DNA of 35,566 bases from positions 1 to 35,566 of the forward strand of contig JBCDKH010000013.1 in assembly GCA_038746835.1 (NCBI GenBank), written 5' to 3'. A program made the position numbers and the translations under genes. This DNA comes from Planctomycetota bacterium. Its GTDB lineage: Bacteria > Planctomycetota > Phycisphaerae > Tepidisphaerales > Tepidisphaeraceae. How positions within the stretch are numbered: the stretch's first letter is position 1; every line of letters starts with the position of its first letter. The notes under the pieces are model-generated. The model ran no database searches. It was not told the DNA's origin and saw only the letters and a program-made list of their open reading frames with translations. Positions 17,004-26,897 of this stretch are shown piece by piece.

Positions 17004-18251
17004 GTGATCGCCCTCGACGTCATCCTCCTGCTCCTCGCCGCCGGGTTGCTGGTGCCGTCGCTGATGCTGGCGGTGGAGGTCTTGGCCTCGCTCTTGCCCA
17101 GACGCACGGCGCTGCCCGACGAGACGCCCAGGCCGAACGTCGCCGTCATTGTCCCGGCGCACAACGAGGCCGAGCTGCTGCCCAGGACGCTCGCGTTGCT
17201 TCAGGCCGGCCTGACCGACGGGGATCGCCTGATCGTCGTCGCCGACAACTGCAGCGACGCGACCGCGCAGGTCGCGCGCGATGCCGGCGCGGAATGCGTC
17301 GAGCGGCACGACACCGAACGCCGCGGCAAGGGCTATGCACTCGACGCGGGCATGCAACACCTCCAGGCCGAGGGCACGCTGCCGCCCGTGGTGATCTTCA
17401 ACGACGCCGACGTCCTCGCGGACGCTGAGGCGATCGACCTTCTGGCCCGGCAGGTCGTCGCAACGGGTCTTCCGGCCCAGGCGTGCTACCTGATGGCCGT
17501 ACCTGAGAGTGCGGGTCGTCAGGGCATGGTCAGCCGATTTGCCCTGGTACTTAAGAACTATGTCCGCCCGCTCGGGCTCGACCGCCTCGGCGTGCCGTGC
17601 CCGCTCTTCGGCAGCGGCATGGCCTTCCCGGTGGAACTCGCGACGAAGATGTCCCTGGCGACGGGTGATCTGGTCGAGGACATGCGTCTCGGCTTGCAGC
17701 TCTGCCGCGACGGTCACGGCCCGCAATTCTGCCCGCGGGCACTCGTCCAGGGCGAGCTCCCAGCCGACGGTGCCATCGCCGCCAGCCAGCGACGACGCTG
17801 GGAACACGGTCACTTGAGCGTATTCCTCGCAACGCCGGCCCTCTTGCTCGCCGGCCTTCGTCGTGGCAGCCTCGCGACGATCGTCGCCGCACTCGACCAC
17901 GCCGTGCTGCCGCTAACGATTCTCGCCGGTGGCATCCTCGCGATCGTGACGGCCACAACGACGCGCATCCTGACGCTCGAACCGACGACGCTGTCCATGA
18001 TCGCCCTGGCGACCGCGACCGCGAGCATCGGCCTGCTCCTTGTCGCCATCGGGCTGACGTGGCTCGGGCACCTCCGCCGTCAGATTCCCGCCTCGTCGCT
18101 ACTCGGCCTGCCCGCCTACGTCGTCCGCCGCGTACCAAACCAGGCGGCGTTCGTGTTCCGGCGTCAGCGCGACTGGGTTCGAACGCCCCGCGCCCACGAG
18201 CGGCTCGACGACGCCGCGTCGCCCAACAGCAGCGCGGCCTCTCCGAACTGA
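17004..18251 (+). CDS. Family 2 membrane glycosyltransferase
   Basis: A 415-residue protein starting at GTG. An N-terminal membrane helix (about 3-30) is followed by a GT-A domain: VIVPAHNEAELL (about 48-59), the DxD-type FNDADVLAD, a VEDMRLGLQL segment and QRRRWEHGH, a QxxRW motif characteristic of processive-type GT2 enzymes. Two to three C-terminal membrane segments follow (about 275-350). It probably polymerises or adds sugars at the cytoplasmic membrane. The C-terminal 25 residues are polar and low in complexity. It follows the GT4 gene on the same strand. Confidence 0.9.
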   Translation: MIALDVILLLLAAGLLVPSLMLAVEVLASLLPRRTALPDETPRPNVAVIVPAHNEAELLPRTLALLQAGLTDGDRLIVVADNCSDATAQVARDAGAECVERHDTERRGKGYALDAGMQHLQAEGTLPPVVIFNDADVLADAEAIDLLARQVVATGLPAQACYLMAVPESAGRQGMVSRFALVLKNYVRPLGLDRLGVPCPLFGSGMAFPVELATKMSLATGDLVEDMRLGLQLCRDGHGPQFCPRALVQGELPADGAIAASQRRRWEHGHLSVFLATPALLLAGLRRGSLATIVAALDHAVLPLTILAGGILAIVTATTTRILTLEPTTLSMIALATATASIGLLLVAIGLTWLGHLRRQIPASSLLGLPAYVVRRVPNQAAFVFRRQRDWVRTPRAHERLDDAASPNSSAASPN

Positions 18252-18278
18252 ACCGAACAGGCGTCGTACGATCGGATC

Positions 18279-19139
18279 GTGCAGGGACGCCCGTCGCTAC
18301 TCGATCGCCTCGCCGACGTACCGGTGGCCGTGGTCGACGTCGAGACGACCGGCTCCACGCCACGCTTCGGCGATCGCGTGACGGAAGTCGGCATTGCTCG
18401 CTACGAGCCGGGCGTCGGCCGGGTCAACATCGCGCACCTCGTCGACCCCGGCAAACGCATCCCGCCGAGCATCGTCCGGCTGACGGGCATCACCGACGAG
18501 ATGGTCACCGGCCAGCCGACGTTTGCCGATCGGCTGGGCGACATCGTCGAAGGGCTGTCGGGGGCGATCGTCGTCGGGCACAACGTCCGCTTCGACCTCG
18601 GCTTCCTCGCTGCCGAGTTCCGCCGGGCCGGGACGTCGCTGGCCAACGAGCTGGGCAACCCGCACGTGCTCGACACCGTCCGAATCGCCCGGCGACGCTT
18701 CGGCCGAGGTGGCAATGGGCTGCAGAAGTTGTCGCGTCGACTCGGCGTCGTGCCGACCGACGCGCACCGCGCCCTCGCCGATGCGGTGACGACGGGTCAG
18801 GTGCTCGAAATCCTGCTCGAGCCGTGGGGCGGCGCGGCGTGCACCGTGCTCGACGCCGTCCAGGCCCAGGGCGGGCCGATGCCGCTGGATCTCGAGGAAG
18901 ACGACACGCGCGACCTGCCGCCGGAGTTGCTCGATGCGCTGAGCTGTCGCGGACGCGTGCGCATGACATACCTCGATGCGCGTCGCAAGGAGAGCGTCCG
19001 CGAGGTCGAGCCGATCGAGATTCGACGCCAACGCGGCACGGCGACGCTGATCGCGCACTGCTGTCTACGGGACGATCGACGGACTTTTAAGCTGGAGCGG
19101 ATCGTCCGCGTCGAGCGGGTGACGGTGGGGACTTCGTAG
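18279..19139 (+). CDS. DEDDh 3'-5' exonuclease fused to a WYL-like C-terminal domain
   Basis: A 286-residue protein starting at GTG. The N-terminal domain (about 12-180) has all DEDDh residues of the DnaQ/epsilon fold: D20 and E22 in VVDVETTG, D106 in GHNVRFDLGF, and H163 and D168 in DAHRALADA. It should remove nucleotides from DNA or RNA 3' ends. The C-terminal part (about 218-282) reads RVRMTYLD, then REVEPIEIRRQRG, TLIAHCCLRDDRRTFKLERI. This resembles a WYL domain, the ligand-sensing module of many bacterial regulators, some linked to defence systems. The length suits a simple exonuclease plus one small domain. Confidence 0.85.
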   Translation: MQGRPSLLDRLADVPVAVVDVETTGSTPRFGDRVTEVGIARYEPGVGRVNIAHLVDPGKRIPPSIVRLTGITDEMVTGQPTFADRLGDIVEGLSGAIVVGHNVRFDLGFLAAEFRRAGTSLANELGNPHVLDTVRIARRRFGRGGNGLQKLSRRLGVVPTDAHRALADAVTTGQVLEILLEPWGGAACTVLDAVQAQGGPMPLDLEEDDTRDLPPELLDALSCRGRVRMTYLDARRKESVREVEPIEIRRQRGTATLIAHCCLRDDRRTFKLERIVRVERVTVGTS

Positions 19140-19224
19140 GTCCTCGCGTGCTCTGGGGCTCGCTGCGCTCACCGCTAAATGGGGGAGATTGTGCTCTCTG
19201 GATGGTTCCTACTGTCGCGTGCTG

Positions 19225-20082
19225 ATGACCGACGTCGTAGCCGAAACGCAGCCGGTTCGTGAGCCGGTCGCCTTGCCGAGGACGCCGACGCAGGTCGAAC
19301 GCATCCTCGAAGGTTTCGGTGAGTTCTGCCTGTTTGCCTGGCAGACGTTCCTTTACACGGCCAGCGCCATCGTTCGCCCGCACACGATGCGGGGGCTGCT
19401 CACGCAGATGTACGAAGTGGGCGTCAAGAGCGTCCCGGTCGTCGGCATCACTGGCGCGTTCATCGGCATGGTCATGGCCATCGAGAGCTACGCCCAGTTC
19501 GTCGCCATCGGCCAGGAGGAACGCATCGGCAGCGTCATCGGCCTGACCGTCGTCAAGCAGATCGGACCCGTCCTTGCCGCCATGATGCTCGCCGGCCGCG
19601 TCGGCGGAGCACTCACGGCCGAGCTTGGCACGATGAACGTGACCGAGCAGCTCGACGCCCTGCGCGTCATGGGCAGCGATCCGATCCGCTACCTCGTCGT
19701 ACCGCGCTTCCTCGCGTGCCTGATCCTCACGCCGATCCTGACCGTCTACAGCGACTACCTCGGCATCCTGGGCGGATGGATCGTCGCGACCAAGGCGCTC
19801 GGCATTTCCGACGAGGCCTACTGGCAGAACAGCGCCTTCGGCATCGAAACCTGGCAGGTCATGGAAGGGCTCTTCAAGAGCGTCTTCTTCGGCGGGGCGA
19901 TCGGGCTGATCAGCTGCTACAAGGGCTTCACCTGCGGCAGCGGTGCCTCGGGCGTCGGCAAGGCCTGCACGGAAGGCTTCGTCCAGAGCTTCATCGCGAT
20001 CATCATCCTCAACTTCTTCTTCGCCAAGCTCCTCCGCGACATCTACGAAGGCCGCTTCGGCCCGCCGGAGAGCGTGTTCTAG
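19225..20082 (+). CDS. mlaE: MlaE-family ABC transporter permease
   Basis: A 285-residue protein from the ATG at 19225; an in-frame TTG at 19189 exists, but its GGGGGAG is too close to it. It carries the MlaE pattern: YEVGVKSVPVVGITGAFIGM, then SVIGLTVVKQIGPVLAAMMLAGRVGGALTAE-type sequence, ELGTMNVTEQLDALRVMGSDP, and a C-terminal GFTCGSGASGVGKACTEGFV. It forms the membrane part of a phospholipid transporter between inner and outer membrane. The ATPase gene lies 32 nt downstream. No MlaD-type substrate-binding gene is adjacent. A short direct repeat separates the two genes. Confidence 0.93.
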   Translation: MTDVVAETQPVREPVALPRTPTQVERILEGFGEFCLFAWQTFLYTASAIVRPHTMRGLLTQMYEVGVKSVPVVGITGAFIGMVMAIESYAQFVAIGQEERIGSVIGLTVVKQIGPVLAAMMLAGRVGGALTAELGTMNVTEQLDALRVMGSDPIRYLVVPRFLACLILTPILTVYSDYLGILGGWIVATKALGISDEAYWQNSAFGIETWQVMEGLFKSVFFGGAIGLISCYKGFTCGSGASGVGKACTEGFVQSFIAIIILNFFFAKLLRDIYEGRFGPPESVF

Positions 20083-20104
20083 CTGCTAGCGATTAGCTGC
20101 TAGC
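20080..20104. repeat. 11-nt direct repeat between mlaE and mlaF
   Basis: TAGCTGCTAGC occurs at 20080-20090, including the mlaE stop codon, and again at 20094-20104, separated by GAT. A third partial copy (TGCT) follows. Each contains the palindrome GCTAGC. It is probably a local duplication in the intergenic spacer; it carries no obvious function. Confidence 0.7.
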
Positions 20105-20114
20105 TGCTCCTGCC

Positions 20115-20918
20115 ATGTCTCTCCTTCGCCTGAAAAACCTCCACAAGCGTTTCGGGCACCTCGTCGTGCTCGACGGTGTGACGTTGGAGGTCGAGGAGGG
20201 CAAGACGCTCGTCGTCCTCGGGGCCTCGGGCAGCGGCAAGAGCGTCATGCTCAAACACATCGTCGGCCTGCTCAAACCCGACGAAGGCGAAGTCTGGTTC
20301 GAAGGCGTTCGCATCGATCAGCTCGGCAGACGCGCGCTCGAGCAGATCCGCACGCACATGGGCTTCCTGTTCCAGCAGGGCGCACTCTTCGACTCGCTGA
20401 CAAACCTGGAAAACGTCGTCTTCCCGCTGACGCAGCACACCAAGCTCGACAAACGCGAGGCCAACGCACGGGCACAGCGCATGCTCGAGATGGTCGGCCT
20501 GCCCGACGTCGGGCCCAAGATGCCCTCGCAGGTCTCGGGCGGACAGCGCAAGCGTGTCGCGCTTGCCCGCGCGATCGTGATGGACCCGCGCGTCATCCTT
20601 TACGACGAGCCGACCACCGGCCTGGATCCGATTCGCAGCGACGTCATCAGCGAGGTCATCCTTAAGCTCCGCAACGAGCTGGAGGTCACCAGCATCGTCG
20701 TCACGCACGACATGGCCAATGCGTTCAAGGTGGCCGATCGACTAGTCATGCTGCACGACGGCAAGATTCGTTTCGACGGCACCGTCGAACAGATCCAGCG
20801 GTCCGAAGACCCGGTCGTCAACCGCTTCGTCCGCGGCGAGGCCGACCAACGCGAGCTCGGCGGACTGAAACACAGCGAGGGCCGCCAGCCACGCCTCACC
20901 TTCCGCGGCCGGCCTTGA
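20115..20918 (+). CDS. mlaF: MlaF-family ABC transporter ATPase
   Basis: A 267-residue ATPase. Walker A is GASGSGKSV (about 36-44), the Q-loop lies in MGFLFQQGALFDSLT, the signature is VSGGQRKR, Walker B is VILYDEPTTGLDP, and the switch His is in VVTHDMANAF. The Q-loop sequence FLFQQGALFDSLT is typical of MlaF and related retrograde lipid transporters. It powers the MlaE permease upstream. The operon appears to end here, because the next gene is convergent. A polar tail of about 25 residues follows the ATPase core. Confidence 0.94.
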   Translation: MSLLRLKNLHKRFGHLVVLDGVTLEVEEGKTLVVLGASGSGKSVMLKHIVGLLKPDEGEVWFEGVRIDQLGRRALEQIRTHMGFLFQQGALFDSLTNLENVVFPLTQHTKLDKREANARAQRMLEMVGLPDVGPKMPSQVSGGQRKRVALARAIVMDPRVILYDEPTTGLDPIRSDVISEVILKLRNELEVTSIVVTHDMANAFKVADRLVMLHDGKIRFDGTVEQIQRSEDPVVNRFVRGEADQRELGGLKHSEGRQPRLTFRGRP

Positions 20919-20928
20919 GCACGCTTGG

Positions 20929-21597
20929 CTACTTCGCCTTCGCTGCGACGATCGTCTTCGCCGCCTCGACGGCGTCGCGCGCATTCTGAAGGACCTTGGC
21001 CCAGTCGCCGTCGGCAATCGCCGGCTTGGGCGCGATCCACGAACCGCCGACGGCCGGGACGATCGGCAGCTCGAGGTAGCTGCCGAAGTTGTCCTGCTTA
21101 AGCCCGCCCAGCGGGATGTACGAGAGCCCAAGGTGCAGGTAGGGCGCGGCCATCGACGTAAGGTGCTTCACGCCGCCCGACGTCTCGGCCGGGAAAAACT
21201 TCAACAGCTTCCGCCCGTGCCGGACGGCCGTCTCGATGTCGCTGGGCGTCACCACGCCCGGCACGAACGGCATGCCGACGTCTGCGGCTGCGTCCAGAAC
21301 GTCGCTGCTGCAACCTGGAGCCAAGGCAAAGTCGGCCCCGAGGTCGTTGCCCTGCCGAACGAGGTCGGGCGTGAGCACGGTGCCAAGGCCGAGCATGAGA
21401 TCTGGCAGGTGCTTGCGGAGTCGCTTCGCCGCTTCGACCGACGCCGGTGTTCGCAGGGCCAGCTCGACGGCCCGCATGCCCGCTTCCCACAGCGCATCGC
21501 CCAGCGGCTCGGCATCGTCGGCGTTGTCCAGCACGACGACCGCCAGCACGCCAGCGGCGGCCAGGGCGTCGTACACCGTGTTCTCTGCATCGTTCAT
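20929..21597 (-). CDS. eda: KDPG/KHG aldolase family protein
   Basis: A 222-residue TIM-barrel aldolase of the 2-keto-3-deoxy-6-phosphogluconate type. It has the family motif AVELALRTP (catalytic Glu and Arg region), LGLGTVLTPD, FALAPGCSSDVL and LKFFPAET, which contains the Schiff-base Lys. It would cleave KDPG to pyruvate and glyceraldehyde-3-phosphate (Entner-Doudoroff) or split a related keto acid. No edd or sugar-acid genes are next to it, so the physiological substrate is open. It is convergent with mlaF, 10 nt apart. Confidence 0.9.
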   Translation of the reverse strand: MNDAENTVYDALAAAGVLAVVVLDNADDAEPLGDALWEAGMRAVELALRTPASVEAAKRLRKHLPDLMLGLGTVLTPDLVRQGNDLGADFALAPGCSSDVLDAAADVGMPFVPGVVTPSDIETAVRHGRKLLKFFPAETSGGVKHLTSMAAPYLHLGLSYIPLGGLKQDNFGSYLELPIVPAVGGSWIAPKPAIADGDWAKVLQNARDAVEAAKTIVAAKAK

Positions 21598-21626
21598 CGC
21601 CGGCCAGTGTCGCCAACGAGGCCACG

Positions 21627-22190
21627 TCAGTCGAGGACGATCACCTTTTCCAAAATCAGGTGGTTTCGGCCTCGGTACTCCGTCACACGACCTGTCACGC
21701 GGAAGCGACGATCAGGCGACGTGCTCACCGCACGCTCAACGGCCATCAGGTTCAGGTTTGCGACCAACTGCATCGGCGGATCGATGGCCGACGCGTCGGT
21801 GTCGCCGTCCGACTCGAAGACGAACAAAAAGCTGTTGTCGTCCAACTCGCGCACCCGGCCGACGCGATTGACCACGAACGTGCCTTCGCGAAGTAGCTTC
21901 GTCGAGTCGATCTCCGTCAGCTGAACCAGCGACGTTTCGGCATCTCTCGTGGTGGAGCCGGGCGTCGTCCGTGTCGCAGGAGCTTCGCCCAGAAGGCGAT
22001 CGAGGATCGCGTCGCTCGGATCGTGCAGCGAGTGCGTGGTCGGCGTGACGCTTTGCTTCTGGACGGGCTTGTCGTCGCCCTCGGATTGAGCCACCGCGAC
22101 ACCCGACGCCGTCGTCAGCGTCAGAATCATCGCGCCGACAGCGAGGCGGCGGAACGGAAGGACGTGGTCGGCAGTGGTTCGTTGCGTCAT
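21627..22190 (-). CDS. Secreted protein of unknown function
   Basis: A 187-residue protein from the ATG at 22190; the open frame reaches 22283, but that part has no signal-peptide character. A signal peptide spans about residues 1-34, with RR at 14-15, a hydrophobic core and cleavage near VAVAQS. The mature protein has an acidic linker, then a beta-rich segment with FVVNRVGRVRELDDNSFLFVF and a C-terminal GRVTEYRGRNHLILEKVIVL. The latter resembles the OB-fold-like end seen in planctomycete exported proteins. The gene lies 29 nt upstream of the aldolase on the same strand. The function is not recognised. Confidence 0.7.
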   Translation of the reverse strand: MTQRTTADHVLPFRRLAVGAMILTLTTASGVAVAQSEGDDKPVQKQSVTPTTHSLHDPSDAILDRLLGEAPATRTTPGSTTRDAETSLVQLTEIDSTKLLREGTFVVNRVGRVRELDDNSFLFVFESDGDTDASAIDPPMQLVANLNLMAVERAVSTSPDRRFRVTGRVTEYRGRNHLILEKVIVLD

Positions 22191-22377
22191 CGTGGTGCGG
22201 GGCTGGCGTGTGCCGCGAAAAGCTACGATTTGGCTCGGGGCGATGGCAAAGGACGAATTCGGTACCAGTGTGCCAAGTCGCACGTCCGATAGCGACTCGC
22301 CAGATGCGACCGCGAAGGCCGCCTAATCTGTCCCCCTGCCGGTGGCGTTCGCCGTTGGCAGTGCTCCGCCTCGCCGG

Positions 22378-22485
22378 CATGGACGGCCGGGCCGAGGCAA
22401 GGGTCGGTCGTGAACCGGGTCAGGTCCGAGAGGAAGCAGCCCTAAGCGTCCCCGGCTCTGTGCCCTCGCCCCCCGGCCGTCCATG
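22378..22485 (+). ncRNA. ffs: Bacterial signal recognition particle RNA (4.5S-like)
   Basis: The conserved apical domain is present: GAACCGGGTCAGGTCC starts at about 22412, then a GAGA tetraloop (where GGAA is usual), then GGAAGCAGCCCTAAGCG to about 22448. These are the symmetric and asymmetric loop sequences that bind Ffh. The ends pair: CATGGACGGCCGG (22378-22390) is perfectly complementary to CCGGCCGTCCATG (22473-22485). The length of about 108 nt fits the small bacterial SRP RNA without an Alu domain. The RNA guides ribosomes making membrane and secreted proteins to FtsY. The exact transcript ends are inferred from the terminal helix; no promoter was identified with confidence. Confidence 0.93.
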
Positions 22486-22507
22486 GCGACGAGTCGAGAA
22501 ACCACAC

Positions 22508-22588
22508 GACGCCGCGGCGCCAGCCGCGGATTTCTTTGCACCTCTGTGCTTGATCGCACCGTTGATCCGCGGCTAGCGCCGCGGCGTC
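22508..22588. repeat. 24-nt inverted repeat with 33-nt loop, REP-like
   Basis: The left arm 22508-22531 (GACGCCGCGGCGCCAGCCGCGG then AT) and the right arm 22565-22588 are complementary at 23 of 24 positions. Each arm also contains internal palindromes (CCGCGG, GGCGCC, and GCTAGC-like in the right arm). It lies 22 nt after the SRP RNA and 54 nt before nadK. It could act as a terminator for ffs, or be a repetitive extragenic palindrome or miniature element. No T-tract follows the right arm. Confidence 0.85.
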
Positions 22589-22642
22589 CTTTGCGGGACA
22601 CGGTTTCATCGATCCGCGCTGGCCGGTACGCTCGCCCGGCTC

Positions 22643-23578
22643 ATGCGGCTCGCGATCGTCGCCAACCTCAACAAGATGCGCGTCCGCCCCGCCGCCGACG
22701 AGCTGGCAGAGTGGATTCGCCAGACCCACGGTGACCGCGTCGACGTCCTCGGCATCGATCCCAACGGCGACGAACGCGCCAAGAACGACGACCCGCCGCC
22801 CGGCACCACACGCCTCGACCTCGAAACCGTCGAGGCCGACGTCATCCTCGTCCTCGGCGGCGACGGCACCCTCCTCTCCGTCGCACGCCGACTCCAAGGC
22901 CGGCCGATCCCGGTCATGGGCGTCAACTACGGCCGGCTCGGCTTCCTCGCCGACTTTCGGCCCGACGACGTTCGCCACCATTTCACCGCCCTGCTCGAAG
23001 GCAAGCTGACGACCAGCAGTCGGCAGATGCTCGACGTCAGCGTGATCGCCGCCAACGAGCCGTGCGATCTGAGTGACGACAAAGCCGTCGCCGAGAAGCG
23101 TCGGTTCCACGTGCTCAGCCTCAACGACGCCGTCATCAACGCCGGCCCGCCGTTCCACATGATCGAGCTGGACCTCGGCACGGACGGCGAGTTCGGCGTC
23201 AAGGTCTTCGGCGACGGCATGATCGTCGCCACGCCGTCCGGCAGCACCGCGTACAACGTCAGCGCCGGCGGCCCGATCCTCAACCCACCGCTGCAGGGAT
23301 TCTGCCTGACGCCCATCGCCCCGCACAGCCTGAGCTTTCGCCCGGTCATCGTCCCGAGCACCGCCCGCGTGATGATCGTCGCCGCCAAGGTCAACCGCGG
23401 CACGACGCTCGTCTGCGACGGCGCCGACTGCACCCGCCTGAAAGTCGGCGACCGCGTCGTCATCCGCCGCGCCGAGCGCGACCTCTTGCTCATCGAAAAT
23501 CCCACCAGCCGCCGCTGGGACGCCCTCGCCGGCAAGCTCCACTGGGCCAAGACGCCTCGGTACAACGAGGCGGAGTGA
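22643..23578 (+). CDS. nadK: NAD kinase
   Basis: A 311-residue enzyme that phosphorylates NAD to NADP. VILVLGGDGTLLSVARRL contains the GGDGT signature (about 73-77), followed by MGVNYGRLGFLADF, the FHVLSLNDAVI segment (NE/ND motif) and the glycine-rich ATPSGSTAYNVSAGGPI. A central insert (about 125-160, with Asp/Lys-rich DLSDDKAVAEKRR) makes it slightly long. Its stop codon abuts the stop codon of the convergent SDR gene with no spacer. Confidence 0.95.
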   Translation: MRLAIVANLNKMRVRPAADELAEWIRQTHGDRVDVLGIDPNGDERAKNDDPPPGTTRLDLETVEADVILVLGGDGTLLSVARRLQGRPIPVMGVNYGRLGFLADFRPDDVRHHFTALLEGKLTTSSRQMLDVSVIAANEPCDLSDDKAVAEKRRFHVLSLNDAVINAGPPFHMIELDLGTDGEFGVKVFGDGMIVATPSGSTAYNVSAGGPILNPPLQGFCLTPIAPHSLSFRPVIVPSTARVMIVAAKVNRGTTLVCDGADCTRLKVGDRVVIRRAERDLLLIENPTSRRWDALAGKLHWAKTPRYNEAE

Positions 23579-24529
23579 TCACATCTGTCCCGCGTAGCCG
23601 GCCACCGTCTCGGCGAACGGTGTCGGCGTCAGGTCGAAGTCGGCGAGGAGTTCCGTCGTGTCGCCGGCGTAGTCCTCGCGGGCCATTTGGATCTGGGCCT
23701 CGTTGAACGGCAGAAGCGATGCGGGCACGACCTTCGTCAGCAGGCCCGCGTACCACGACGGGACGCCGATGGCGATCTTGGGCTTGCCGCGGACGGCGGT
23801 TGAGATGTGCTTGTGCATCGTCGGCCAGTCCATCACGTCCGGGCCGGCGACGTTGTAGACCCGGCCGGCAGCGGCATCGTTCGTCAGCGCGTCGACGAAG
23901 ATCTTGGCGACGTCCTTCACGTAGACCGGCTGGACCTTTCCACTGCCGCCGAGACCGAGCAGGCCGAAGCCGAAGTAGGGCATGAAGAGGAACGGCAACG
24001 CCTTGCCACGTGCCCAGTCGGCGGCCTGTTGCATGAACTCGCCGCGCGGGCCGTGGACAAGCGATGGGCGGAAGATGGTGTACGTCAGGCCGCTCGTGCG
24101 GACGAGTTCCTCGGCTTGCCACTTCGTCTTGTGATACGCGCTTACGGCATCGGGTCTGGTGCCGAGCGCGGACATGTGGACGTACCGCTCGACGCCGGCC
24201 TCGTTCGCCGCATCCAGCACGTTCCGCGTCGCCTCGACGTGCATCTTCTCGAACGTGACGCCCTTTGCCGGATTCTCGTCGATGATGCCGACGAGGTGGA
24301 TCGCCGCATCGCACCCGTCCATTGCGGCCTTCAACGCGTCGCGATCGAAGAGCCCGCCTTTGAACGTCGTGACGAGGTCACTCTCGACGCTCAGCGGCGA
24401 CGAGTTGACCAGAGCGGAGACGCGGATCCCACGGGCGATGAGTTCTTCGAGGACATTGGTCCCGACAAAGCCGGAGCCGCCGGAGAGGAAGACCCGCTGC
24501 GGCGATGTTGCGGTCAGTGCTTCATCCAT
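23579..24529 (-). CDS. NDUFA9-like atypical SDR, NAD(P)-binding
   Basis: A 316-residue protein from the ATG at 24529; the frame extends to 24655, but that would overlap the divergent hicB. The N-terminus has FLSGGSGFVGTNVLEELIARG, the TGxxGxxG-type cofactor motif. Then come DRDALKAAMDGCDAAIHLVG, MSALGTRPDAVSAYHKTKWQ (Y-x3-K) and FRPSLVHGPRG. This is the pattern of the complex-I NDUFA9/atypical SDR subgroup and related nucleoside-diphosphate-sugar epimerase-like proteins. The substrate is unknown. The gene is divergent from the HicBA pair. Confidence 0.87.
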   Translation of the reverse strand: MDEALTATSPQRVFLSGGSGFVGTNVLEELIARGIRVSALVNSSPLSVESDLVTTFKGGLFDRDALKAAMDGCDAAIHLVGIIDENPAKGVTFEKMHVEATRNVLDAANEAGVERYVHMSALGTRPDAVSAYHKTKWQAEELVRTSGLTYTIFRPSLVHGPRGEFMQQAADWARGKALPFLFMPYFGFGLLGLGGSGKVQPVYVKDVAKIFVDALTNDAAAGRVYNVAGPDVMDWPTMHKHISTAVRGKPKIAIGVPSWYAGLLTKVVPASLLPFNEAQIQMAREDYAGDTTELLADFDLTPTPFAETVAGYAGQM

Positions 24530-24568
24530 CTGCCGCACGCTAGCCAGAGGCCGTGGTAAGCTTTCAGC

Positions 24569-24784
24569 ATGCGCAGCGAATTCACCGCCATCGTCGAACG
24601 CGAGGACGACTGGTTTATCGCCTACGCCCCGGAAGTTCCCGGTGCGAACGGACAAGGCAAGTCGAAACAGGAAGCCCTTGACAGCCTGCGTGACGCGATC
24701 GAGTTGATCCTGGCAGATCGGCTCGAAGACGCCATGCGTGGTCTCCCCGAAGAAGCCGAGCGTGAGACGGTGGCGGTCGGATGA
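24569..24784 (+). CDS. hicB: HicB antitoxin
   Basis: A 71-residue HicB-fold protein: FTAIVEREDDWFIAYAPEVP at residues 5-24, with the DDW and EVPG positions shared with the HicB at 2067-2285, followed by SKQEALDSLRDAIELIL. It should bind HicA and block its RNase activity, and may repress its own operon. No C-terminal DNA-binding domain is visible in this short form. Its stop forms an ATGA overlap with hicA (24781-24784), giving the order hicB-hicA. Confidence 0.9.
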   Translation: MRSEFTAIVEREDDWFIAYAPEVPGANGQGKSKQEALDSLRDAIELILADRLEDAMRGLPEEAERETVAVG

Positions 24785-24975
24785 AGACCGCCGCCCTTCT
24801 CAGACATCTAAGGAAACACGGCTGTTTCCTCAAGCGAGAAGGAGCGAGTCACTCCTTGTGGACCAACCCTGCGACAGGACACACCGAAGCGGTGCCTCGG
24901 CACGTCGAGGTACCAAACTTGCTGGCGAGAAAGATCTGTCGGAGCCTCTCGGTCCCGCAGATCGGAGCTCGATGA
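24781..24975 (+). CDS. hicA: HicA mRNA interferase toxin
   Basis: A 64-residue protein with the HicA double-stranded-RNA-binding-like fold: KTAALLRHLRKHGCFLKREG, then the catalytic His in ASHSLW, a PATGHTEAVPRHVEV beta segment, and LLARKICRSLSV. HicA cleaves mRNA independently of the ribosome when not neutralised by HicB. The start overlaps the hicB stop by ATGA, so expression is coupled. It is convergent with gapdh, 9 nt from its stop. All key positions appear intact, so the pair is likely functional. Confidence 0.92.
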   Translation: MKTAALLRHLRKHGCFLKREGASHSLWTNPATGHTEAVPRHVEVPNLLARKICRSLSVPQIGAR

Positions 24976-24984
24976 CACGCGGCT

Positions 24985-26779
<1,795 letters not shown>

Positions 26780-26817
26780 GTCATCGACGCTTGGCCACTT
26801 GTTCGCATCGCTTGCCC

Positions 26818-26845
26818 GGGGCGTGTGTTTGGGGCACACTTCCCC
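26818..26845 (+). terminator. Hairpin between the receiver-like gene and the diguanylate cyclase gene
   Basis: GGGG (26818-26821) and GTGTG (26823-26827) pair with CACAC (26835-26839) and CCCC (26842-26845) around a 7-nt loop, with a small internal loop. It ends 42 nt before the GGGAG ribosome site of the next gene. It could attenuate or partly terminate transcription. There is no T-tract. Confidence 0.4.
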
Positions 26846-26886
26846 TTGCGGTGCTCGCCGCGTGGGGCAGGCGACACCGCCGACCC

Positions 26887-26891
26887 GGGAG
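26887..26891 (+). promoter_or_regulatory. Shine-Dalgarno site selecting the 26898 start
   Basis: GGGAG lies 6 nt before the ATG at 26898 but directly against the in-frame ATG at 26892, so 26898 is the better start for the diguanylate cyclase. Confidence 0.7.
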
Positions 26892-26897
26892 ATGCGC

